A stretch of DNA of 64,000 nucleotides, taken from Ascidia mentula. Lineage: Eukaryota; Chordata; Ascidiacea; Phlebobranchia; Ascidiidae. A program made the translations under genes and the position numbers. The DNA lies in assembly GCA_947561715.1 (NCBI GenBank), contig OX387198.1, positions 2,604,001 through 2,668,000 on the forward strand. Reading direction: 5' to 3'. Below the pieces are notes generated by a model. That model saw nothing but the letters and a program-made list of their open reading frames with translations, did no database searches and was not told where the DNA came from. Positions 12,601 through 22,447 of the stretch are shown one piece after another (within the stretch, counting starts at the first letter, position 1; the number at the start of each line of letters is the position of its first letter).

Positions 12601-14340
12601 ACCCGGGAATATACGATAAAACCAGTATCGTCACAAGCACAAGTCATTGCAAGCCAGGCGATTATCCCGTTGTTCAACTTTGGGCAAACATCGTAAAAAA
12701 ACTTTGTACATCAGGCAAACTGGGTTGTCGCGATAACAGAAGGGCGCACGTAGGCGTGAGGACAAATATACGTAACCAGTGTGCGATATCACCCGCGATG
12801 TCGACCATTGACCAAACGTATTTGTTATTTGTTAAAGGCATTGTAATGCTGACCTTGCGGCAATTACTGAAGCGACGTTTTATTTTTCATTTTTATAACA
12901 AACCAGGTTACAAGCTTAATCCAAGTCTTCTTTCCGGTCCAAAAATTCTCCTAGATTAAAATATCTTACATCACCCAAGCGATAGCGGCAGGGCGCACAT
13001 CTAAAAAATCTAACGTGTCGTGAAGACTGATAGAGAGATGTGCACTGGAACTTTCATAATTAAGATGTTTGCACGAAGGTATAACATATCTTAGACCATA
13101 GTATCTTCCAGTGTACAATAAAGAGGGTCGCAATTAACATTCTTTGAACTGCTATCAAAAAATATACGCATATATTTTTCTTGATTCATAATTAAAACGC
13201 TTTGGCTGTTGGTAAGCTTTGCACGAAGGAATAACTTTAGGTAATCTTGGACCGTGGTATCTCGCAGTACACGATGGGAACAGCATCCATTGTCGTATAA
13301 ACGTCTAATAAATAAAAACCAGTATTGAGAATGAAGAGACTGGCCCATACTAATGTCAACCTTGTCATGAGTCATGCGAAAAACGTTTCGGCAAGAACTT
13401 ATGCCATCATCAAAAACCAGTACTTTTTCTCGATATTGGAATGTCATGAGGAACAAACGGGTTAGTGAAGCAACAATAGTGTTTGTTTTACGGTGGTGCG
13501 ATTTGGCATCGGGTGATATCTAGAGTGCTTTTATATGTGTGGGCGCAACAAACAAACGTTCAATGCTCGGTTTTTCCTCGTACGCAGTTGCTTCAAGTAT
13601 AAACCCAATGATGCAACTGTTATGTCAATATTTCCGCTTCAGACGTGGGGTATTTGTTTGTCGTTGGTACGGATACACACAAACTTATTTATACTGAAGG
13701 ACTTTCCATTATATAAGTGGTCAATTTCTCAGACTCTTTTTTTGTTTTGTTATCGAGTCACGAAATAAATTGGCTTTTGCTGGGAAATTGCAACTTTAGT
13801 TGATTGATTGGTGTTGCATTGTCCAAAATAGGGTCAGAGAAACAAAATGTTTAAGCCTTGGATTTAAAGCACGCAATTGATCGAAACTTTAAGGGACAAA
13901 CAACTTATAGACGTTTTTAATGCAGAAAGCAACTACGACACCTCGATAACCTGTGTGAGTTCGTTACGAGAACACAGAATCGCCAGATTCCACCAAAGCA
14001 CAAGTCACTGCTCTCATCATTCAATCCCAGTCGATAATTCGTTCTGCCCAAACAAGGCGATTATTCTGTTGTTCAGCTTCAGCATACATTGTAAAATAAA
14101 CTTTCTGCAGGCAAACAAGGATTACGCGATAACAGAGCTCGTAGGTGGTTTTTAACGAGGTCAAACATACGTAACCAGTGTGCGACAAATGATTAACCTA
14201 TGTATTAAAAAACGTTAAAATGATTTTGAGCAAGATAACTATGGGTTAAAATCGATACATTGGCGACAAATTCCGGAACACCCGATGTCACCCAGTGTCC
14301 AAATCTCCTTTCAAAGAAAAATCCGCTACATAACCCAAAG
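12601..14340. repeat. R1 repeat, copy 2
   Basis: Collinear with copy 1 and copies 3 and 4, but the most diverged of the four at its left end. It ends about 200 bp before a dimeric SINE, an order repeated at 59.2-61.9 kb. Confidence 0.75.
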
Positions 14341-14558
14341 ATAGTGTAAAAAAATGGGCATCAATTACAGGGTTGCCCTTGGTGGTAGTGTGATTAGGAG
14401 TGGTTGTTTGCAATTGTACGGTAGGTTGCACCGCTCGATTTGTTACGAATGAAACGGTGACTACAGTTACTATTGGAGAAACGCCACGGTGAATTCGTTC
14501 GAGGTTTTGGTATGGCAAAAGGTAGGATTTTTTCATTCGATCAATGGATTGAATAAAT

Positions 14559-14956
14559 GCAGCTCTTTAACGCCCACTGCCGACTTAATTAAATAGAATT
14601 AGGTTAGCACTACCGCGTTTCACCACTTGATATGCTACAAATGACAACGAGATTACTGTTTTTTTACACACAGGGATTCGTATCCGGGTTACCTATTCTA
14701 GCCAGGAATCCCTGTCAGTTTTTCATGTTGTTATATGGGTCGGGCGTCTAATTCACAGATGTGACCAATCTGTCGCCTAAAACGTTATTTTTTAACTCTC
14801 CAGTATTTGAGACCAGGATATCCTGTCCACAAATCTCTATGTCTTCTAGGTTCATAAGTCGGACGCTTGACCAATGCAGCCAATCACTCGCCCTTAGTTA
14901 TTGCAGTTAACGTTTTGAATGCACTGATATAGCTCTTTGACGCCCACTGCCGATGG
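14559..14956 (-). repeat. Dimeric tRNA-derived SINE, copy 1
   Basis: Read on the minus strand, GGCAGTGGGCGTYAAAGAGCT occurs at both ends and two tRNA-like stretches lie between. The first has CATTGGTCAAGCGTCCGAC. The second has CAGATTGGTCA, then GACGCCCGACC, and later a B-box-like GGATACGAATCC. These match the D-arm/A-box and T-arm/B-box spacing of tRNA. Full copies are at 29.6 and 61.5 kb, single-unit relatives at 32.1 and 41.1 kb. Confidence 0.5.
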
Positions 14957-15177
14957 AATAAGTGACATGAGCGTACACAAGATATCCTTTTTCGGTTGAT
15001 AATTACGGCTATGTCTTCATTTGGAATACATTAATAGATGCGACTAGTGTTGTCAAATCTAAGCTTCGTATTCTGTTACCGATGCTACAAGACGTATTCA
15101 TAAACGTTAAATAAAATCAGCGGTATAGCTATAGATGAGCAATTTTCATTAAGATCTGCAGACAGGGTGTACACATT

Positions 15178-15202
15178 GTTTCGACTTGTAAGGTCTCATC
15201 AG
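15178..15202 (-). ncRNA. Hammerhead-like core, copy 3
   Basis: Minus strand: CTGATGA, a stem II of GACC...AAGTC (three sure pairs), then GAAAC. After GAAAC comes AATGTGTAC, which could give a 2-bp stem III and a GTA cleavage triplet. Part of a block duplicated at 62.1 kb. Confidence 0.45.
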
Positions 15203-15409
15203 TGCAGCTGTTGACTGTGGCACTGGACTAGCTTTTACACTAGCAGGCACACTGATTTCCCCTTTGTGGTACTTTTACCCGACGAACCACCGAGGAGCGC
15301 ACTATGGCCAAACGACTTCTGCAAGCTTGTTGACAATTTCTTTCACTTTTCTGTTTAACACTCGGCAATATGGCCTGGTAGCAACATAAAAATATGCTCG
15401 AGCTCGGCA

Positions 15410-16625
15410 ATTAAAATTTCTATGTAGGGGATGTCCCCATATGAAAACTTCTCAACAAATTACCTTTCACCTGGTTCAGTGAAAATAGACAAAAGTTTAA
15501 ATGCACTAAACCTCCAACCTAGGTGTTCCATGTTAATTGCGCCAACTCTTTGCGCCAACAACAAACTTTTTACAGAAATTGCTTGACACGATTAGTTTTA
15601 GCAAAACAAGTACAAAATAACTTTAAGGTTAGAAAAATGCACAAAAAGTTTTAAATGAAATGAAATCATGTTTATTTTTGTGAAAAAAGCAACTACGCGG
15701 ACAGTTGTAGTTTTAAAAAACAACACAATACAACAAATAACATTTAGAGAACAATCCATCTGGCCACAGTGCAGTTAACAGTGACGTGTTTATCAAAGAC
15801 ATTTCAGCGGAAGCATCTCGATTATAAGTAGAACGGTTTATCTAGTTTTGCTGGATGTTTGACCAACCACTAAACCGAAACTTCAAGTTCAACTCTTGTA
15901 TATGCTAGAAAATTTGGCACCAGTTTGAGCATTAGTTTAAATATGCATTTTTACAACAAGAAATGGTGACAGATTAAGGGTCAAAATTAAACTCGGCCAA
16001 TAGTATTGATTTACAAACTTTCCATGAGAAAACGTTGCATAAAATCAAAATTAATGACGGATTCCCATGTTAGAATGTGCTTTAATTACATAAAAACACA
16101 CAAGCACACTGCAGAAAAGCATATGGCATAGTTTGAATACAGTATTTTGCACAAAGAAATTGTACACTTTAGTATTCATTTCTTGTCAAAATGTAGAATA
16201 ATGACAACAGTTGAATTAATTTCCAATTTGCAGATTTTCAGCCGTCACATCATATCTCACAGTGGCATGATTAACTAAAAACAAAAAGATACATATTTAT
16301 GTACAGACTGTATATATGTTATTGTACATGTAATATTGAACACACTGATATTTTGCACTCAAATGCCTAAAAACCAAGGAGATTTAACAATGACTTACCT
16401 AAAGCTTCCTTTCTAATATACAGGTCCTTCTCCTCAAGAGTTGTTTGTAGTTGAGCTGATTTTAAAGTAATTTTAATTTTGTTGTCTCCCAATCCTTGAC
16501 GATTCTTTAACTTGACATGAGTTTCAATTTTTGTCTTTTTCCAAATTTCTTTTATCGATTTAACTTCTTCATCAAAATGAACCTCATCACTTGCTAAGTT
16601 GGCGATTAGATCTTCATCTCCACGT
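15410..16625. repeat. Segment duplicated at 62.8-64 kb
   Basis: From the AATTAAAATTTCTATGTAGG motif through the 3' exons of the ZU5-UPA gene, this stretch is almost identical to 62798-64000. The pair marks two ends of a larger duplicated block with a spacing of about 47.4 kb. Confidence 0.85.
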
Positions 16626-17803
16626 CTGCATGGGAATTTTAAATAATATAACTGTCCAGAAAGGTTTGCAAATGGTACAGCGCAAGGCGGTACTGTGCCA
16701 TTTTAATAATGTTGGGAGCGTCGTAAGATTAATTAAGGATGTGGAAGAATTTTACATCTATAACCAACTGATTTTTGAAGAAGCCAATAGTTAGTGCACT
16801 CGGATACGACCAATTAAGTCTCATCGGTGCAATTGGTGATGGATTTCTATTTCAAACGTTCACCAAATAACCCAAACAAACTTACGTGACAACAAACATG
16901 GTTTCAATGAGTTGGTTTGAGTTTTTTAATTCCTTTGCTGACGCAACGTTGTCACAAATTATTAAAGATGCAACAGTTTCTGTTGGTATCTCAGACCCTG
17001 GTTGAACAGCAACAATCAAAGCCATCTCTTTTGCAAGACCCAGCAAATGTTGTAGGGATTGAGGAATGAGAGAATACCTGTGTAAACATGTGCTTAGAAA
17101 ATGTAACAAAAATAAGCAGTGACAGCTTTTTACCAGGAAAATTCTTTTGTAAAAATCCTGAATGAAGTGGTTCCAGGTTTCATGCAGACACTTCCAATCT
17201 TGACAAATCGCATTGTGTCTTCTGACGCTTTTACAAGCTGAAAAATTATTGCTTAGTTTTTTAAGTATTTTGAAAATTGTATTTTACAAAGAATGTTGCA
17301 TGCTTTAGCGGTGTGATATATATGACCTACCTCAATCATTAATTCTTCATTGGTCCGATAACATGTTGGAAAGTTGATTTCAACATTTTTTTTGAAGCGA
17401 ATCCCATGTGGTTTGCATAGAAGTAAAGGAACAAGTTGCATATTGTCATTCTGTTCCTGCAACAGCCAAAACTTAATTTTTGATAACAAAAAATACAATT
17501 AAACTTTCTACTTTTGGGTCTTTCATCCCATAAAATGATTCAACCACAATCTCCTCATTCTGGTCTAAGGCATTATCTGGTATAGAAATCATACATCCTC
17601 CAACTTTAATTGCTCCTCCTTGTTTTCCAATGACTTTTGATGCTTTGTGATGGTGTATGTAGTCCTTAATGCAAACAAATCATTTTTCGTCGCAACATTT
17701 TGCAATAGATAAAATGTGGCATTTACCGACACATCAGCACTTATGTGGAATTTGCCTGCAGGTAACAGTTGTTTGGGATTTTTTGCTGAAGGTTGAAAAG
17801 AAA
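16216..17803 (-). CDS. ZU5-UPA domain protein
   Basis: Seven minus-strand exons join in frame: 17727-17803, 17512-17664, 17331-17456, 17134-17237, 16886-17077, 16399-16625 and 16216-16274, giving 312 codons plus stop; the first has a phase-1 acceptor, so at least one exon lies upstream. Residues about 37-130 look like a ZU5 domain: IGKQGGAIKVGG, then MISIPDNAL, PLLLCKPHGIRF and NFPTCYR, ending FRIFTKEFSW. The next about 140 residues sit where a UPA domain follows ZU5 in UNC5, PIDD and ankyrin; no death domain follows. ZU5-UPA modules mediate protein contacts and autoinhibition in those families. Exon 1-2 uses a 62-nt intron with a weak AAG acceptor, the least sure join. A second gene copy begins at 63.6 kb. 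Function here is inferred only from the domain. Confidence 0.7.
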
Positions 17804-18438
17804 CTGAAAAAATATTAATGACAAAATTAAAGACCTGTTGATAGCATATCAACAGTTACAAAACATATAGCATAATTTTGGCTGCAACTCTTCGAGTAAA
17901 AGGCCCGTTGATCGACACTTCATCTATTACTTAATTCAGTATGGCGCGTATAAATAACTTTAATGTAACGATAGGACCCTCACTATTACATCACATTTCA
18001 TACTGCGTGTAAACCACGTTGTGAACAGCTATTCATTACTGAAAAAATAATACTGCTTTGCTAATCTGTTTTTCATCGTCTTCCACGTTCACGTCGGCTG
18101 TGCTGTGAATGCAGACAAGTCTTTCGTTGAGTCAAGGTTTAAACGGCCTATTTACACTTGGACTTAGGTCAATATTACCTCACGTAACAACCCGTGTATT
18201 ACGTGCACACTAAATCTACACAATGCGCATAGAAGGGTTTAGGTACAAACAATAAACCTCTTTTAGCAAATATTTATTTCTGCGCACTTAAGATATGAAC
18301 TGTACAAGTAACTATCCAGGCTAAAGTGGCTTAAATAGTGCCAGGCGATAATTGGCGGCAAAGTAAAAATACAACTTATAAATGAATATTTTACATGAGA
18401 ACTTTACTGAAAGATTTAATTTTTGTTATGCGGAAATT

Positions 18439-18852
18439 CTATAATCGAAAGCCACCTCTTGTCGATCCTATACCAAAATTCAATTCTACTGCTTGTACGT
18501 TCCAAGCATTTCTGCTTCTCTCCTCGCCCCTTGCTTTAAAAGCTAAGTGTGTCTTATTTTTTTCTCTTTCCATTTCCAGTTCCATTTTTCTTTTCTGGCA
18601 ATCCTTGTGAGCCTCCAAAGCTAGTTTTCTTCCTTCATATTCCTTTTCCGTTTGTAAAACCAATCTTTTCTCATCTGCTTTATGCATTCTTATATCTTCT
18701 TCCAGTCGCATTTTCTGCAGTTGGGCTTCTTGTTTGACAATGGCGTAATACATTGCAACAGCAAACACAGCTGCAATAATCGTTGCCATGTACATGAAGA
18801 AAGGAAACCCAAGCCAATCAAAACCTAACAAGATACCCACGTTACCCGACAT
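18439..18852 (-). CDS. Membrane-anchored coiled-coil protein, maybe first exon of the ZU5-UPA gene
   Basis: A 137-codon minus-strand frame starts MSGNVGILLGFDWLG. Residues about 14-37 form one hydrophobic segment (FPFFMYMATIIAAVFAVAMYY), and about 40-115 are a charged, heptad-like coiled coil rich in E, K and R. It lies 0.6 kb upstream of the ZU5-UPA exons on the same strand. Two potential phase-1 donors near its end (after 18474, GTATAG; after 18456, GTGGCT) match the phase-1 acceptor of the first ZU5 exon, so one protein of the form membrane segment, coiled coil, ZU5, UPA is possible. Without splicing it is a complete small membrane protein. I do not recognise it from another family. Confidence 0.55.
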   Translation of the reverse strand: MSGNVGILLGFDWLGFPFFMYMATIIAAVFAVAMYYAIVKQEAQLQKMRLEEDIRMHKADEKRLVLQTEKEYEGRKLALEAHKDCQKRKMELEMEREKNKTHLAFKARGEERSRNAWNVQAVELNFGIGSTRGGFRL

Positions 18853-18859
18853 TTTTTGT

Positions 18860-19930
18860 TACCTCAAAATACAAAAATAAAATTGTGGACGTCAGTTATT
18901 TTGAGACACAGGAATATTGTGGTATTCACACATGAGATATATTTTATCTCTGCTAACATAGCAACAAGTACAACAATGGCCACACCAGTTTCGTTGATTA
19001 GAGAAAACTGGACGTTACATCGATAGAGTGACATCGACAATAATATCCTCAGTATCCGACATTATTCAGCGGTCTTATCCTAAAACGTTGAAACGATATT
19101 TTAATAGTTATCACCACCACCACAGTTATCTCTGGCTAACGATCGCATTGCAAATATACACAAAGCTAAAAGAACATTGTGCGACGCGAAACTAAGTTTT
19201 TGTTTTTCGGAAACCAAATAGATTAGGATTATATTTAATGCGTGTCTATAACGTGTACATGTTGACATTGGCTGGTTAATGTTAATACTACACAATCCTT
19301 CAACAATCACGCGACACTTTGCACCACAGAAACTAATAAATTTCATTACTTATTACCGGTAACTTTGCTGTGCAGATACCACATTCCTTCACAGCCAGAT
19401 GATTCTATGTTGTGTGGTTTGTAGTGCTGGAGATGCTTATTTCGTATTACGGTAAGTTAAACCACAGAATGTTTTTGAGGACAGAACGTTTTTTGAAACA
19501 TATATAGCCGACTTTTTGCTGAAGGTCATATATTGCTTGATCTGAAGAATGGATCTGGAAGAAAATGTAAGCTTGAAAAAATACCTTTTGTCGTTGAAAG
19601 TTTTTACGTGACATCCCTTAACACTTGGGATAATTGAGTTTTTAGTGTTTTTTTTTCAGTTTGTTGAGATCTCATCTCGTGACATCTTATGCGATCCAAC
19701 AAAATATGAGGCAGGATCTAGTGGATCACGTGATGTTGTGATCGGTTTTCACAAGACAACAAACCAATGTTGTTGCTATTAAAATCATCAACGTTGCTGA
19801 TGGTCGTCACGACAAAACTTTCATGAAAAGAATGTGAGCAAATATTTTAAATTAGGTTGTAGTTGTGAGAATAAATAGACTGGCTCATGCTGTTAGACTG
19901 GCAAAAACGTTTCGCTACACCAACCGCGCC
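18860..19930. other. Intergenic stretch; R1-like scrap near its end
   Basis: No gene supported; the 19101-19346 minus frame has no features. About 19858-19920 resembles part of R1 (a GACTGGC...AAAACGTTTCG stretch) and abuts the broken TRADD-N-like exon, so it may be what truncated it. Confidence 0.35.
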
Positions 19931-20329
19931 ATGTTCACTGACTTCCAGTTCATCTGCGCCTTTGATTTCAATATTGTGGAAATTTTCCACTTGATAATGA
20001 TTGTTGTGTTCATCAAGTAAGGAATTGATTTCTTTCAATATTTCACCCGAAGCACAACCGCTTGTAATGCGTTTGGCAATGCTTTCCTGATCAGCAACAA
20101 CTGTTAACATGATACTCCCATGTGTAACATCAACCACTTGTCCGCCTCTGCTTTCAAAGGGTTTTAGTATGGCTCGTACATAGTCCTCACTGTTAATTCT
20201 TGTCCATGGTAGGTGTGTATCAGCTATCAGTCCTGACTCCACTGTGGATGTTAACACAACTTCTGCAGCTGGTCCAGTGAGCCGAATATGCAGAAACTTC
20301 AAATCAACATTCAAAACATTTTCAGCCAT
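19931..20329 (-). pseudogene. Truncated TRADD-N-like first exon
   Basis: Starts MAENVLNVDLKFLHIR and matches the first exons of the three cluster genes for 133 codons, to EVSEH, after which the sequence changes to unrelated DNA. The conserved 3' end of the exon (KEGLKSFQ and its donor) is lost and no following TPR modules are present, so this is a gene remnant. The body of the domain is intact and its closest match is the first exon at 57.3-57.8 kb, including the extra LNV after MAEN. Its upstream flank also matches that gene. Confidence 0.75.
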
Positions 20330-21089
20330 TTTTCAGTGGTGCTTGCTTTACTCTAAACCTGCAGTGTGCAACTCAACCTGAACAACAAAAAATACAACAC
20401 TAGTAATTGTTAGCTACCACATTTAAACAAAAATATGACAACAATATTTTACAATCTTTTTTGCATATACTCTGAATTAACCACATCAGATTTAAATACA
20501 TCTATTTTTAAATAGGACATGATATGCCTTATACAGTATAATGTACTTCGTACAACTCACCACAAGCAAGTATGGCACACGCAAGCATGTTTAAGTCTTT
20601 CCAGCAACTGCCTTTGTGTCAACGGATTTCCAGTCATTGCGCTGTGGACCAAGCAAACATACCTGAAACGTTAGGTTTGTACCTGTTTACTCAGCAGGGT
20701 CAACCTTTTTTCTCGCTCTTTATCTCTCGGTATTGGAAACGGCAAAGGTTTACTGCTTTACGACGGGAGATCGTTTTTGTCTGGCCAGATCTACGAAACA
20801 TTCTGGTGCCAGACGAATCGTTGTTTGTTCAAGTGAAAGAACTTTCTCTTGTAACAGTAACCCATGGCAACCCCCGGGATAATGTTACGTCATAACGTTT
20901 GCAGAGTTGAGGAGATTCCCAAACGCACAGAAGAATTTTGTTTACCACCAGTTTCGTATAAAGATAACCTCGAAAGGTGTTCCCAATGAATTTATAACCG
21001 TTTATCTTTCGTTGACGTGAATCCTGTTCACGACTTATATTGCTGTGTTTCCCAACCGGTGGTACGCGACGACATTGCAGGTGGTACTC
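20330..21089 (-). promoter_or_regulatory. Copied 5' flank of the TRADD-N/TPR gene, with a likely 5'-UTR intron
   Basis: Closely matches 57776-58541. On the minus strand both copies keep a donor (TTGTGGTGAGTTGTACG-like) about 240 nt upstream of the start codon and a pyrimidine-rich acceptor shortly before it, consistent with a non-coding first exon. The plus-strand frame inside shows indels not divisible by three between the copies, so it is not coding. Confidence 0.4.
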
Positions 21090-21091
21090 TA

Positions 21092-21190
21092 CACTGTTAA
21101 AATTATGCGTAAAAGTTACTGTGTGCGGCCGCGTATATTTTTCCTGTAAAATCGTTTTACGTGCATGCTTCCGTAAAAACGGCGAGGTTT
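21092..21190. repeat. Left terminal and subterminal repeats of the CACTA-like element
   Basis: CACTGTTAAAA at the tip, followed within 90 bp by several GTAAAA or TTTTAC motifs in both orientations, presumably transposase binding sites. Confidence 0.55.
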
Positions 21191-21208
21191 TCTCGCCCGC
21201 CAATCAGA

Positions 21209-22119
21209 AGCCCTGTTTACATGGACGTCTAAAGCGGGTTCGCGGCACGCTTCTTACCCGCTTCCCGCCATTATCAGAAAAAGCGTTACGCATCACAGCC
21301 CAAGCTAGTTCGGAAGCGGTTTCGGCGAACTAGCTTAATAGGGGTGGGTTCGGAAGCTAGTTCGCCCAACTAGCTTCTTTTCGCGAACCAGCTGTTCGAA
21401 AAATTTGGCGGCAAAATCAACTTAGGTTAGGTTTGCTTGTTGATGTTTTTCGAAGATATTCGTTTTGAGGTTTTAATTTGTGTGCTTGGTATTAATATTT
21501 ATTTCATAAAAAATGACAAAAATATTGCGAAAAAGTCCAGTAATTTGGACCAACGAAGCAATACAACAGTTATTAAAAAGTGTTGAAGAAAGAAAAGTCC
21601 TGACTCCCACACTTCTTCACACAAACACCCAAAGCATTCTTTACTCAATCTGAAATGGGTCAACCACTGGGAATCATTAAAACCGGGAACTATAACATTC
21701 CACCATTGTCCTGACCTAAAATAAACGAAAATAACATTTAACTTAACCAAGATACAAAACTATGAATGTAAAGCGAAGCACAGTATTCCAGTAAGCATAA
21801 AGTTTGGCCCATAAATACCACCAATATCTCACCTCTGCAATCGCCACGGCCGTTCAAGTCTTCGATTGTGAGAAAGCAACGCATTGACATGTAACAACAG
21901 CAAAGCCTTTCTTCGTTTGCACCGTTTTTGGAAATTATGAAGTAAAAGTAGAGCCCTAACTTCCAATAAACTATCAGTTGCCGCCATATCCATTTTGCGA
22001 GAACCGAATTTCGCGCGCTCATGTAAATTGAGCCCCGAAGCTCGCTCGTTATGGTATGTTAGTTCTTCACGGCTCGATGCCGCAAGCTCGTTCGCAAACC
22101 ATTTCATGTAAACAGGGCT
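21209..22119 (-). mobile_element. PIF/Harbinger-like deletion derivative nested in the CACTA-like element
   Basis: Inverted termini AGCCCTGTTTACATG and CATGTAAACAGGGCT, 911 bp apart, lie inside matching 3-bp flanks (AGA on both sides), the 3-bp duplication length of PIF/Harbinger elements, though they usually prefer TWA. Minus-strand pieces resemble the N-terminal part of a Harbinger transposase (SGQWWNVIVPGF then FRLSKECFGCLCEEV, about 21600-21715). The catalytic domain is absent, so it would need a transposase in trans. Imperfect AGCTAGTTCG repeats lie at 21303-21380. Confidence 0.6.
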
Positions 22120-22447
22120 AGAGTCGCCCAAATTATTTTTTCTCTTTTTTTCGCGAAGAGGTTACTGTAAACAGTTGTCTGCGAGGTAAGGGCGTCTGCT
22201 TGGTAAAAATGTGTGTAAATTGTCTGGTTTGCTTAATTTTAGAAAATAATTGCGTAAAAGTATATAACGAAATCATGTTAAAAGCTTGCACTTGTCATCA
22301 AACGCTGTGAAAGATACCAGTAGAGGTAAGTATTATATAACTGATTTGTTTTTTAATTGATAATTAATTTGTTGAAATAATGGATTTGTTTTATAGGCCT
22401 ATAAGTAGGCTTTTGTGTGTGTTTAATGTGCTAAACCTTTAGGTACG

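Noticed and set aside
21040-21333. 97-codon plus-strand frame over the left end of the CACTA-like element
   Set aside because: It crosses the transposon boundary and the nested element's inverted terminus, so it cannot be an ancestral gene.
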